Position numbers and translations under genes: made by a program | Notes under the pieces: generated by a model | Databases searched by the model: none | The model's input: the letters and a program-made list of their open reading frames with translations, nothing else | Told to the model about the DNA's origin: nothing | In this document: positions 7,030 through 15,129 of the stretch, piece after piece | How positions within the stretch are numbered: the first letter of the stretch is position 1 | Layout: the number at the start of each line of letters is the position of its first letter | From: an uncultured Clostridia bacterium | GTDB lineage: Bacteria; Bacillota; Clostridia; Oscillospirales; CAG-272 | DNA: 16,811 nt | NCBI GenBank assembly: GCA_945485605.1 | Contig: CALYSG010000021.1 | Location: 1 to 16,811 of the forward strand | Reading direction: 5' to 3'

Positions 7030-7926
7030 ATGCAAAAAACTAACCGTCTTCCAATGTCAAAAACGGTAAAGTTACATTACTTCAAATTGATTTACCGCTC
7101 TTTGATATTCATTTCTACTATATTGCTATATATACTTAACAGAATTAACGTAATCGACAAGGAACGTTTTCCTGTCACATCATTCGGCATACAGCCGATC
7201 ATGATGGTAATAATCTTCGTTTGCTTCACCGTAGAGATGGTGGCACGGTCCTTCCCTGTAAAGAATGAAAGTATGGGATGTCAGAAGGTATTCAAAAAGA
7301 ACTACGTTGCATTCGACAACCCCTCCGCTCCGAAAGAAAAGAACCTCGCTAAGCGGACCGCGTTTGTCGGCGTCATTTGGGTAATATTCGATATCCTGAT
7401 CTCGATTCCGTATTTTCTGCGCCTGATCGACCGCGGGATCATGCTTCTTATAGCTCTCTGCTTCTCGATCTGCGATCTGATATGCATTCTGTTCTACTGT
7501 CCTTTCCAGTCACTGATGCTCAAAAATAAATGCTGTGTTTCCTGCCGCATTTACAACTGGGATTTCTTCATGATGTTCTCGCCCTTTGCTTTTATTCTCT
7601 TTGATCCCGCGATGAACTGGTTTGACCGTAGCTTTACTGTCATACTTTTCTCGCTTTCGGTGTTCCTGCTGGTAAGATGGGAGATCACCCACGCGCGTCA
7701 CCCCGAATACTTCTCGGAACGCACCAACCGCAATGTTATGTGCGCTTCCTGCCATGAGAGACTGTGTGCAAGTAAAATTCAGCTCCGTAGCTTCCTTGCG
7801 AAGAACCGCGAGCTTTACTTCCTTAAGGGAAACCTTGTCGTCCACTCCAAGATCGACAGCATCAAGGAAAAGGCTGCTAAACAACAACAGGAGAAACAGC
7901 CTGACAATATTTCAGATAACAAATAA
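7030..7926 (+). CDS. Unknown six-helix membrane protein with cytosolic Cys clusters
   Basis: I do not recognise this 298-residue protein. Six hydrophobic segments fall near 19-37, 54-72, 112-130, 136-157, 178-196 and 201-217. Lys/Arg distribution puts the N-terminus, the 73-111 loop, the 158-177 loop and the long C-terminal tail in the cytosol. Two cysteine clusters lie on that side: Cys168-Cys169-x2-Cys172 in KCCVSCRIYNWD, and Cys238-x2-Cys241-His242-x3-Cys246 in the tail. These could together bind zinc or an iron-sulfur cluster. The tail ends in a charged, Gln-rich helix (276-290). GAGGT at 7015-7019 supports the ATG at 7030 over a second ATG at 7054. The gene stands alone between a consensus promoter and a terminator, so it is probably expressed at a high and steady level. 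No function is assigned. Confidence 0.8.
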   Translation: MQKTNRLPMSKTVKLHYFKLIYRSLIFISTILLYILNRINVIDKERFPVTSFGIQPIMMVIIFVCFTVEMVARSFPVKNESMGCQKVFKKNYVAFDNPSAPKEKNLAKRTAFVGVIWVIFDILISIPYFLRLIDRGIMLLIALCFSICDLICILFYCPFQSLMLKNKCCVSCRIYNWDFFMMFSPFAFILFDPAMNWFDRSFTVILFSLSVFLLVRWEITHARHPEYFSERTNRNVMCASCHERLCASKIQLRSFLAKNRELYFLKGNLVVHSKIDSIKEKAAKQQQEKQPDNISDNK

Positions 7927-7938
7927 ACCGAACGAAAC

Positions 7939-7974
7939 AAACAGGTGGACTGCCGAAGGCTGTCCACCTGTTTT
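7939..7974. terminator. Bidirectional intrinsic terminator
   Basis: CAGGTGGAC (7942-7950) pairs perfectly with GTCCACCTG (7962-7970). The loop continues as GCC-GAA-GGC after one T-T mismatch. TTTT follows on the plus strand, and an A-rich flank (AAACAAA) gives U-rich sequence on the minus strand. It separates the unknown membrane protein gene from the convergent transporter operon. Confidence 0.9.
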
Positions 7975-7980
7975 CCGTTC

Positions 7981-8988
7981 TTATCTTGAACCCTTATCGT
8001 AAGGTATTCCCTCAGCCTTCGGTGCGCGGGACTTCTTCGATGTGAAAGCCAGCACCGCAAGAACCGCAACATACGGTATCATATTGTAGAAGTACATTGG
8101 CAGATTCAGCGATTTCAATAAATAAACATCCTCTCCTCCAATATTGACCGAAAGCTGATTGTATATGACTCCGAGGCACTTGAGAAATCCGAAAAGCAGT
8201 GCTCCGAGCGCTATTCCGAAGGGCTTCCAGTTACCGAATATCATTATTGCGAGAGCAAGGAAGCCCATACCCTCGACAGCTCCGCTCGCCGTTCCGTTTG
8301 TAACGGTCGCAATATAGACGTAACCGCCAAAGCCGGCGAGTGCTCCCGACACCGTTGTGCCGAGATAACGCATCTTTGTAACGTTTATACCGACGCTGTT
8401 TGCCGCTTGAGGATGCTCGCCGCAGGCTCTTATCCGAAGCCCCGTCTTTGTCTTATACATGAAGATCGAGAAGACTATGAAGAGCGCAATGGCAATGTAG
8501 GTTGAGAGATAAGCTCTGTCAAACAGTATGCTTCCGATGCTTCCGAGCCCTTCGTTGTGAATAACGTATCCGAAGTCGACCATATTGCCCTGGCTGTCCT
8601 TTGCTATCGCCATCTCAAGCTTATCCTGATTTGTGAATACCTTGATGAAGAATAGCGCGATCGCAGGAGCAAGCATATTCAGCGCCGTACCGGCTATCGT
8701 CTGGTCAGCCTTCAGGTTTATTGCCGAGAATGATAGCAGGAGCGAAAAAATTGCGCCGGCTATCGCCGCCGTCAGCATCGCAAGAATGAAGGTAGTCTGC
8801 GGATGTTCGGCAAACCAAGGAATATTTCTGATGTTAAGTGCGAAAACAGCCCCGATAAAAGCTCCGAATATCATAATACCGTCAAGGGCGATATTGATTA
8901 TTCCGCTTCTCTCGGCGTACATTCCGGCAAGTGCCACTATAAGCAGCGGGACCGTGAAAATAAGGGTTTTCTGAAGTAAGAATACCAT
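7981..8988 (-). CDS. nupQ: Nucleoside ABC importer permease (NupQ/YufQ type)
   Basis: This 335-residue inner-membrane permease belongs to the BPD_transp_2 family and has about eight to nine hydrophobic helices. The family signature GIINIALDGIMIFGAF appears near 28-43, and conserved GLRIRACGEHPQAANSVGI near 181-199 forms the cytosolic coupling region. The C-terminus is basic (SKKSRAPKAEG). It is the second permease of a BMP-type importer and the last gene of the operon, starting two bases after the preceding permease stop. GGAGG seven bases upstream of the ATG supports the start. Two different permeases plus one double ATPase is the normal composition of this family. Nucleoside specificity is inferred from the linked deo genes and lipoprotein, not from the permease alone. 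Confidence 0.88.
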   Translation of the reverse strand: MVFLLQKTLIFTVPLLIVALAGMYAERSGIINIALDGIMIFGAFIGAVFALNIRNIPWFAEHPQTTFILAMLTAAIAGAIFSLLLSFSAINLKADQTIAGTALNMLAPAIALFFIKVFTNQDKLEMAIAKDSQGNMVDFGYVIHNEGLGSIGSILFDRAYLSTYIAIALFIVFSIFMYKTKTGLRIRACGEHPQAANSVGINVTKMRYLGTTVSGALAGFGGYVYIATVTNGTASGAVEGMGFLALAIMIFGNWKPFGIALGALLFGFLKCLGVIYNQLSVNIGGEDVYLLKSLNLPMYFYNMIPYVAVLAVLAFTSKKSRAPKAEGIPYDKGSR

Positions 8989-8990
8989 AG

Positions 8991-10235
8991 TCAGTCCTCC
9001 TTGCCGCCGTCAGGCTTGTTCTTCGCGGGTGCCGCGGCGGACTTCTTCCGTCTTTCGGCGATCCATTTGTCAATTACTACGTCCTTTATGAATTTTGCAA
9101 ATCCGGCAAAGTATATAATTATCGCAATTATGAGCTGAGAAACGTATTCGTTAAATGCCGTCTGCCCGACAAGGTTCGATCCGCCCGCGTTTATATATCT
9201 TAGGAATATCGCGCTTATGACGGTTCCTATCGGATTACAGCCGCCGAGAAGAGCCGCCGGAATACCGTTGAAACCGACATCGGGAAGTGACTGGTAGACC
9301 TCCCACTTGAAATCCTGATGCCCGTTTAGGCACCATAACGCCGCACCGCACGCGGCAAGTCCGCCGGCAATAGCCATGGAAAGCATTATGTTGCGTTTTT
9401 CATTCATTCCTGCGTACTTTGAAGCGTTCTTGTTGAAGCCGCAAGCCTTAAGCTCAAATCCGAATGTAGTTTTGTTAAGCATTATATAAAGCACAACGGC
9501 TATCGCTATGGCAATAAAGATGCCTATGTCCATATATGAGGTCAATGAACCGTCCGAGAAGAGCTTATCGAGTCCGAGAGTCGGCGTCATAACGTTGTTC
9601 ACCGAAGTCTTCTTAATAAAGTTCATCTTAGTCTCGGCGACATTGATGAACTGACTGCCGGAGAAGACCCAGCTCACGATGTTAGCCGCTATCCAGTTCG
9701 TCATTATGCAGACGATGACCTCATTCACACCGAGAAGGCTCTTGAAAAGTCCGGGGATCATTCCCCATATCATTCCGCCGGCGATCCCGACAAGCAGCGC
9801 CAAAAGCCATACGAGTATCGGAGGTATGACGCTCGTCGGAATCGACAGAGCTACTATAAGGCTTCCCATAGCTCCCATAAGATATTGTCCCGGTGCTCCG
9901 ATGTTGAAAAGTCCCGTCTTGAAGGCAAGAGCAACCGAAAGTCCGGTCATTATCAAAGGTGTGCAGTTAAAGAGCATATTGCCGAACTGATAGAGCGCGT
10001 CTCCGCGGTTTCCGGCAGAGAACGGACCGCCGAGGATTATGAACAGTCCCCTGAACGAATCTGCAAAGTCTATATCCTCCGAGCTGATCGAGAGGATAAG
10101 CAGAACAAGGAATCCGACAACGAATCCGCCGAGGATGCAGATAAGCGATGAAATGACTGACTTGACGCCCGGTCGGCTGACGAATTTCTTGAGCCATACT
10201 CCGAACGAAGTTTTTTCTTTTATGTCTTTTTTCAT
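8991..10235 (-). CDS. nupP: Nucleoside ABC importer permease (NupP/YufP type)
   Basis: This 414-residue inner-membrane permease of the BPD_transp_2 family is the longer partner, with a cytosolic N-terminal extension and a first helix near 33-50. Family blocks are GLFNIGAPGQYLMGAMGS, GVNEVIVCIMTNWIA (the ATPase-contacting motif region) and FELKACGFNKNASKYAGM. About ten membrane helices can be drawn. The C-terminal tail is charged and rich in Lys and Ala. The ATG at 10233-10235 overlaps the ATPase stop in an ATGA arrangement, so the two are translationally coupled. AGGAGGAG lies just upstream inside the ATPase gene. A large periplasm-side loop around residues 200-230 is normal for NupP-like permeases. 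Confidence 0.9.
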   Translation of the reverse strand: MKKDIKEKTSFGVWLKKFVSRPGVKSVISSLICILGGFVVGFLVLLILSISSEDIDFADSFRGLFIILGGPFSAGNRGDALYQFGNMLFNCTPLIMTGLSVALAFKTGLFNIGAPGQYLMGAMGSLIVALSIPTSVIPPILVWLLALLVGIAGGMIWGMIPGLFKSLLGVNEVIVCIMTNWIAANIVSWVFSGSQFINVAETKMNFIKKTSVNNVMTPTLGLDKLFSDGSLTSYMDIGIFIAIAIAVVLYIMLNKTTFGFELKACGFNKNASKYAGMNEKRNIMLSMAIAGGLAACGAALWCLNGHQDFKWEVYQSLPDVGFNGIPAALLGGCNPIGTVISAIFLRYINAGGSNLVGQTAFNEYVSQLIIAIIIYFAGFAKFIKDVVIDKWIAERRKKSAAAPAKNKPDGGKED

Positions 10236-11809
10236 TCCGCGCTCTCCTCCTTAGCATTTTTTCTTCCGGCGCCTGCCATGTAAAGTCCAAGCTCCTGAGG
10301 CGTTGTCTTCTTCGGATCAAACTCGCCGACGATCTCGCCCTCGTACATAACAAGGATCCGGTCGGCAAGGTTCATTACCTCGTCAAGCTCAAATGATACG
10401 AGCAGTACCCCCACTCCCGAGTCGCGCGAACGCACGATATCCCGGTGAATGTTCTCAATAGCTCCGACATCAAGTCCGCGCGTCGGTTGCATTGCCACGA
10501 GAAGCTCGTGTTCTCGGTCGAATTCACGTGCGATGATGGCCTTCTGCTGATTTCCGCCGGACATTGACCTTACGGTCGTTGCCGCGCCCTGTCCCGACCT
10601 TATATCGTACTCTTCTATAAGTCGGTCGGCGTACTTTTTCACCTCGTCCGATCTTATAAAACCTTTTTTCTGAAATTCGGGTTCAAAATATCTCTGAAGC
10701 ACAAGGTTATCCTTCAGATCGTAGTCAAGGATAAGTCCGTGCTTATGCCTGTCCTCCGGAACATGGCTCATCCCGTGAGTGTTTCTGTACCTTATCCCTT
10801 GATAAGTTACATCCTTACCGCATAGTGTTATGCTACCCGACGAAGGCTTCTCAAGCCCGGTAATCGCCTGTACAAGCTCGCTCTGTCCGTTTCCGTCTAT
10901 ACCCGCGATGCTAACGATCTCACCCGCATGAACGTCAAGCGAAACACCGTTGACAACATTTTTCTTGTGGAGCTTGCTCTTGACGCAAAGGTCCCGGACT
11001 TCCAGCACGGTATCACCGACATTTGCGGGGGATTTCTCGGTGACAAAGCTTACGTGGCGTCCGACCATCATGTCGGAAAGCTCTTCTCGGTTCGTATCGG
11101 CAATATTCACGGTAGCAATGTATTTGCCTTTTCTGAGAACCGTGCAGCGGTCAGCGACCGCCATTATCTCGTTCAGCTTGTGGGTGATGAAGAGTATCGA
11201 CTTTCCCTCTTTCGCCAGCCCGCGCATGATATCCATGAGCTCCGTGATCTCCTGCGGTGTAAGCACTGCGGTGGGCTCGTCGAAAATAAGTATGTCGTTA
11301 TTGCGGTAGAGCATCTTAAGTATCTCTGTGCGTTGCTGCATACCCACAGTTATATCCTCGACGAGCGCGTCAGGATCGACGTTCAGACCGTATGATTCGG
11401 AAAGTGCGATTACCCTCTCACGTGCCTGTTTCTTAGAGAGAAATCCGAACCTGTTGGGTTCAACTCCGAGGATGATGTTATCGAGCACCGAAAAAACGTC
11501 TACCAGCTTGAAGTGTTGATGCACCATACCTATCCCGAGAGCGTTAGCATCGTTCGGATCGTTGATCCGTACGGTCTTTCCGTCCTTTAGTATCTCGCCC
11601 TCATCGGGCTGATAAAGTCCGAAAAGAATGCTCATAAGCGTTGACTTTCCCGCACCGTTTTCTCCGAGAAGCGCGTGTATCTCGCCGCGTTTCAGACAAA
11701 GCGTAACGTCGTCATTCGCAACTATGCCCGGAAAGCGCTTCGTGATATGCCGCATTTCGATCACGTAATCAGATCTGTTTTCCGGCACGGCATTTATCTC
11801 TTCACTCAT
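10232..11809 (-). CDS. nupO: Nucleoside ABC importer double ATPase (NupO/YufO type)
   Basis: This 525-residue fused pair of ABC ATPase domains powers the importer. The first domain has Walker A GENGAGKST (49-57), Q-loop VHQHF (96-100), a degenerate signature ITVGMQQR (153-160), Walker B ILIFDEPTA (173-181) and the switch His in FITH. The second has a degenerate Walker A region GIDGNGQSE (303-311), a clean SMSGGNQQK signature (415-423) and LLVAMQPTRGLD instead of a canonical Walker B DEPT. This asymmetry, with one full and one degenerate site, is the rule for sugar and nucleoside importers of this type. The N-terminal 15 residues are acidic. GGAGG six bases before the ATG supports the start. 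It is separated from the lipoprotein gene by a 150-base gap that contains a strong hairpin. Confidence 0.93.
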   Translation of the reverse strand: MSEEINAVPENRSDYVIEMRHITKRFPGIVANDDVTLCLKRGEIHALLGENGAGKSTLMSILFGLYQPDEGEILKDGKTVRINDPNDANALGIGMVHQHFKLVDVFSVLDNIILGVEPNRFGFLSKKQARERVIALSESYGLNVDPDALVEDITVGMQQRTEILKMLYRNNDILIFDEPTAVLTPQEITELMDIMRGLAKEGKSILFITHKLNEIMAVADRCTVLRKGKYIATVNIADTNREELSDMMVGRHVSFVTEKSPANVGDTVLEVRDLCVKSKLHKKNVVNGVSLDVHAGEIVSIAGIDGNGQSELVQAITGLEKPSSGSITLCGKDVTYQGIRYRNTHGMSHVPEDRHKHGLILDYDLKDNLVLQRYFEPEFQKKGFIRSDEVKKYADRLIEEYDIRSGQGAATTVRSMSGGNQQKAIIAREFDREHELLVAMQPTRGLDVGAIENIHRDIVRSRDSGVGVLLVSFELDEVMNLADRILVMYEGEIVGEFDPKKTTPQELGLYMAGAGRKNAKEESAE

Positions 11810-11905
11810 TTATAGCCTCCCTGATGATTTTTGCGTGTCATTCCCTTTTGCCGATACCGGATCCTCCGGCACCCGAAAAAAGAAATGATACTTCCGCAAC
11901 GTACT

Positions 11906-11936
11906 ACAGGGGCGGCGGGCAAGCCGCCGCCCCTGT
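11906..11936 (-). other. Intergenic GC-rich hairpin without U-tract, between bmp and the ATPase gene
   Basis: A perfect 13-bp inverted repeat (left arm 11906-11918, right arm 11924-11936, loop GCAAG) starts 23 bases after the lipoprotein gene in the direction of transcription. No run of U follows on the minus transcript, where the next bases are AGTACGTTGCGG. It is therefore more likely a partial terminator or an mRNA-stabilising 3' end that keeps the binding protein in excess over the membrane parts than a full stop. No promoter with good boxes is visible in the rest of the gap. Confidence 0.75.
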
Positions 11937-11959
11937 CTTATTATCGACAGAAATTCTGA

Positions 11960-13090
11960 TTATTTTTCAAAGTCGACAGTGACTCTTTCAATATTTTTGA
12001 GCCATTCGCCGTTGTTGGCATCTGCGGGAACATCAGCCTTCGGAACGATCTCGCCGTTTGCGATCTTGGCAAGGAGAGCCTTGTACTGATCGACGGTGAA
12101 GTTCTTCATGCTCCAAGTATCGGTAGGAAGACCGGTAGCATTCTCGGCTGCACCGAGGTTCTGGGCCTTTCCGCCGAGCTCGGTGTCCCACTTGCCATCA
12201 TAAATCTGACCGAGAACTCTCTCGACCGATGCGGCAAGTCCCTTGACGGCACTGGTGATGACCTGAGTCGATTCACCCGACTGGTCAACGTCAACACCTA
12301 TGATCTTCGCATTGGGGTTTTCGGCAGCAGCCGACTTGACCGAGCTGAACATCGATCCGCCGCAAGCAAAGACGACCTCGGTACCCGCGTTGTACCAACC
12401 GGATATCTGTGTCTGAAGCTCAGGGGATGCAGTGAAGGTAGAACCGTACTTGTAGCTGTACTTCATGGTGACATCAACGCCCTTTTCCTTGGCAGCAGCG
12501 CTTGCACCCTGAACGAAGCCGTATCCGAAACGGTTGCAGGCGGGGTTAGCTCCGCCGCCGCCGCCCGTGTAGCCGAGCTTGGTGTAGCCTTCCATAACGG
12601 CAGCATATCCGGCAAGGTATCCGGATTCCTGCTCTTTGTAAACGATAGCGGTTACGTTCTTGAGGACCTGACCGTTGTCGTTTCCGTTTTCATCGGCGGA
12701 GTCAGTGAGCGACCAACCGTCAACGAAGATGAACTTTACATTGGGATTTTCCTTGGCGACCGTGCGCATGGCGCTTGCCTGAAGTAAGCCGGGAGCAACG
12801 ATGACCTTAGCACCGTTGTTTATAGCGGTCTTCATAGCGGCAACACGGTCGTTGTCCGACGCCTCGGATCCGTTTGCGGGCTGATAGTACTTGTAGGTAA
12901 GGTTGTGGTCCTTAGCATACTTTTCGGCACCCTCGTGAGTACCCTGGTTGAAGCCCTTGTCCATGAGCTGACCGACATCGGTCACGAGCGCGATCTCGTA
13001 GGTCTTACTTTCGGTGCACGACGTGAGCATAAGTGCGCAAGTGCCGACAACCATGCAAAGACACAAGATCATACTGACGATTTTCTTCAT
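11960..13090 (-). CDS. nupN: BMP-family nucleoside-binding lipoprotein (NupN/BmpA type)
   Basis: This 376-residue extracellular substrate-binding lipoprotein has a basic start (MKK), a hydrophobic stretch and a lipobox LTSC with Cys25 as the lipid-modified residue. The mature protein begins CTESKTYEIALVTDVGQLMDKGFNQG, and the DVGQLMDKGFNQ block is typical of BMP proteins (basic membrane protein/PnrA family), which bind purine or other nucleosides. Further family blocks are KYYQPANGSEASDNDR, VAPGLLQASAM, FVDGWS and AGYAAVMEGYTKLGYTGGG. GGAGAG about seven bases before the ATG and a good promoter support the start. It feeds the ATPase and permeases encoded after it. Linkage to deoC-deoD-deoB makes purine nucleosides the best guess for the ligand, though the exact base is not shown by the sequence. 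Confidence 0.92.
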   Translation of the reverse strand: MKKIVSMILCLCMVVGTCALMLTSCTESKTYEIALVTDVGQLMDKGFNQGTHEGAEKYAKDHNLTYKYYQPANGSEASDNDRVAAMKTAINNGAKVIVAPGLLQASAMRTVAKENPNVKFIFVDGWSLTDSADENGNDNGQVLKNVTAIVYKEQESGYLAGYAAVMEGYTKLGYTGGGGGANPACNRFGYGFVQGASAAAKEKGVDVTMKYSYKYGSTFTASPELQTQISGWYNAGTEVVFACGGSMFSSVKSAAAENPNAKIIGVDVDQSGESTQVITSAVKGLAASVERVLGQIYDGKWDTELGGKAQNLGAAENATGLPTDTWSMKNFTVDQYKALLAKIANGEIVPKADVPADANNGEWLKNIERVTVDFEK

Positions 13091-13142
13091 AGCATACTCT
13101 CCTGTTTGTTGGGATTTCTCCCTGAATTTCGGTGTTTTACCA

Positions 13143-13181
13143 CCTTGACCATTTTAGCATAATTGTGCATTCAAGTCAAGG
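13143..13181 (-). promoter_or_regulatory. Sigma-A promoter of the nucleoside importer, inside a dyad
   Basis: On the minus strand TTGACT (13174-13179), a 17-base spacer and TAAAAT (13151-13156) preceded by TGC (extended -10) form a strong promoter. The start should fall near 13144, giving a leader of about 54 bases. A perfect 7-bp inverted repeat, CCTTGAC (13143-13149) and GTCAAGG (13175-13181), has one arm on the -35 and the other at the start site, so a repressor could occupy both. A near-palindrome GCATAATTGTGC (13157-13168) fills the spacer. Confidence 0.8.
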
Positions 13182-13224
13182 GGTTTTTGGGGGAGATTCA
13201 TTGATTTTTTCACAAATACAGCCT

Positions 13225-14391
13225 TTATTTATCAAGGCATAGTTCAAGGAAGCTCTCGCCCGCCGTTTCGCCCTTTTCAATTCCGAGTATATCAAGCACC
13301 GTTGCCGAAATATCCGAAAAAGTCTTTCTCGTTCCGAGATCGACGCCTTTCTTCAGTCTCTTTCCGACGAAGATCATGGGTGTATATTCTCTCGAATGGT
13401 CGGTCGAGGGCGTTGAAGGATCGCACCCGTGGTCGGCAGTGATGATCAGGTAGTCGTCTTCCCTCATTTTCGGAAGGAACTCGCCGAGCCTTCTGTCGAA
13501 CGCCGTCATCGCGGCAGCGTATCCCGGCACATCGTTTCTATGACCGTAGGTCATATCGAAATCGACGAGATTCACGAAGCAAAGCCCGCAAAAATCCCTA
13601 TTTGCGATAGCAATGGCCTTATCCATGCCGTCGTCGTTATTTAGGGTGCGATTGCACTCGGTCATACCTCTTCCGGCAAAAATATCGTATATCTTCCCGA
13701 CCGGAATGCTCGCAAGTCCGGCTTCCTTCACAAGATCCGGCATAGTCTTTTCGGGAGGCTCAAGCGAAAAATCATGTCTGCGCGGCGTTCTCTGATAGGG
13801 CCAATCACCCGTGAAGGGTCTCGCTATGACTCTTCCGACGCCGTGTTTGCCGACAAGGAGCTGACGCGCAAGCTCGCAGTAACGGTAGAGCTCATCGACC
13901 GGCACAAGGTCCTCGTGCGCGGCTATCTGAAAAACGCTGTCAGCAGAGGTGTAGACTATCAGCTTACCGGTAGCAAGGTGCTCGCGTCCGTAATCGCGTA
14001 TAACGTCAGTCCCCGAATAAGGCAGATTGCATAGCACTCCCCTTCCCGTCAGGCGTGAAAACTCGTCAATAATTTCCTCCGGGAATCCGTTCGGATAGGT
14101 CGGCAGAGGGTCCTTCGAGATAAGTCCCGCGATCTCCCAGTGTCCGATCGTCGTATCCTTGCCCATCGAAGCCTCCGTCATTCTCGCAAAGCAGGCCGAG
14201 GGAGACTTAACGCCTCCTCCCACGCCCTCTATATTGAAGAGCCCGAGCGAGGCAAGGTTCGGGCAATCAAAGCACGGATCATTCCTTATTGCACCGAGAG
14301 TATTGCTCCCCTCATCGTGAAACAGCGCCGCATCGGGTGCTTCCCCGATACCCATGCTGTCAAGCACGATAATAAAAACTCTATTTCCCAT
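13225..14391 (-). CDS. deoB: Phosphopentomutase
   Basis: This 388-residue cytosolic enzyme of the alkaline-phosphatase superfamily converts (deoxy)ribose-1-phosphate to (deoxy)ribose-5-phosphate. Visible are the N-terminal metal site VLDSMGIGEAPD (Asp11), GSNTLGA, the phosphorylated-threonine region KDTTIGHWE (near 80), TSADSVFQIAAHE and the C-terminal metal cluster ITADHGCDPSTPSTDHSREYTP, including DHG and DHS. The length matches the family. The frame also has an ATG at 14400 that overlaps the deoD stop as ATGA, but GGAGG lies only one base before it and ten bases before the ATG at 14391, so I choose 14391 (protein MGNRVFIIVLD). deoB follows deoD, and its product uses the sugar phosphate released by that enzyme. 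No terminator is evident after it, so some transcripts may run on into the importer genes. Confidence 0.95.
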   Translation of the reverse strand: MGNRVFIIVLDSMGIGEAPDAALFHDEGSNTLGAIRNDPCFDCPNLASLGLFNIEGVGGGVKSPSACFARMTEASMGKDTTIGHWEIAGLISKDPLPTYPNGFPEEIIDEFSRLTGRGVLCNLPYSGTDVIRDYGREHLATGKLIVYTSADSVFQIAAHEDLVPVDELYRYCELARQLLVGKHGVGRVIARPFTGDWPYQRTPRRHDFSLEPPEKTMPDLVKEAGLASIPVGKIYDIFAGRGMTECNRTLNNDDGMDKAIAIANRDFCGLCFVNLVDFDMTYGHRNDVPGYAAAMTAFDRRLGEFLPKMREDDYLIITADHGCDPSTPSTDHSREYTPMIFVGKRLKKGVDLGTRKTFSDISATVLDILGIEKGETAGESFLELCLDK

Positions 14392-14396
14392 AGGTG

Positions 14397-15107
14397 TCAT
14401 GCCTCCGCTATCTCAAGCGCTACCTTCATCATTGATGTGAAGGAATTCTGCCTTTCCTCAGCAGTCGTGATCTCGGGAGCGACCAACGAATCGCTTACCG
14501 TACAAATGCAGAGCGCCTTCTTTTTTGCCCTTGCGGCGTTGCAATATAAAGCCGCAGATTCCATCTCTACACCGAGGACACCCATCTTCGCCCATTCAAG
14601 CCCGGAATTTGCGTCGTCATAGAAGGTATCGGACGAGAATATGTTGCCTACCTTATAGTTAAGTCCGAGCTTTTCACACTCGTCCGCCGCGCGGCGTACG
14701 AGCGAAAAGTCGGCTATCGGGCAGAATGTCCCGGGCAGACGGTACTGCATCGCGTAGTTGCCGTTTGTGCATGCACCCATTGCGATTATTATGTCCCGGA
14801 TATGGAGATCCGGGTCGAAAGAACCGCACGAGCCGACGCGGATGATGCTCTCGACTCCGTAAAAGTTGAAGAGCTCGTAGGAATATATTCCTATCGCCGG
14901 CTGACCCATTCCGGACGCCATGACAGACACGCGCTTACCTTTATAGTATCCCGTATAGCCCTGAACTCCCCTGACGTTGTTCACAAGAGTCGCGTTTTCA
15001 AGAAAGTTTTCGGCGATAAATTTGGATCTCAGAGGATCGCCGGGCATAAGCACCGTCTTCGCGAAATCCCCTTCTTTTGCCGTAATATGAGGTGTCGGAA
15101 TTGACAT
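14397..15107 (-). CDS. deoD: Purine nucleoside phosphorylase, DeoD type
   Basis: This 236-residue cytosolic phosphorylase splits purine ribo- and deoxyribonucleosides with phosphate into base and pentose-1-phosphate. It belongs to the hexameric bacterial type: short N-terminus with His7 (TPHITA), phosphate site GDPLR (23-27), NNVRG (Arg46), RVGSCGSF (Arg90, Ser93), the ribose-binding VEMESAALY (Glu181, Glu183) and TVSDS (Asp206) as general acid. GGAG six to seven bases before the ATG supports the start. It lies 22 bases after deoC and before deoB in one operon. With no pyrimidine phosphorylase gene in the locus, this enzyme defines the pathway as purine-directed. Confidence 0.96.
   Translation of the reverse strand: MSIPTPHITAKEGDFAKTVLMPGDPLRSKFIAENFLENATLVNNVRGVQGYTGYYKGKRVSVMASGMGQPAIGIYSYELFNFYGVESIIRVGSCGSFDPDLHIRDIIIAMGACTNGNYAMQYRLPGTFCPIADFSLVRRAADECEKLGLNYKVGNIFSSDTFYDDANSGLEWAKMGVLGVEMESAALYCNAARAKKKALCICTVSDSLVAPEITTAEERQNSFTSMMKVALEIAEA
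14402..14406 (-). promoter_or_regulatory. Ribosome binding site that decides the deoB start
   Basis: GGAGG on the minus strand lies inside the last codons of deoD. It is one base from the ATG at 14400, too close to work well, and ten bases from the in-frame ATG at 14391, which favours the latter. Confidence 0.6.
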
Positions 15108-15129
15108 ATTTTGCTCCTTTTCTTAAGAT

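Noticed and set aside
7741..7755. CASCH in the unknown membrane protein as a c-type haem-binding CxxCH site
   Set aside because: Charge distribution puts this tail in the cytosol, and c-type haem is attached outside the membrane. There are no cytochrome maturation genes nearby, and the organism looks like a fermentative anaerobe.
11850..11870. Second small inverted repeat (CCGGA-TCC-TCCGG) as a terminator before the ATPase gene
   Set aside because: The stem has only five pairs with a three-base loop, and no U-run follows on the minus strand.
13091..13144. Purine riboswitch in the leader of the importer operon
   Set aside because: The leader from the predicted start is only about 54 bases, too short for the aptamer plus an expression platform, and the conserved loop sequences are not seen.
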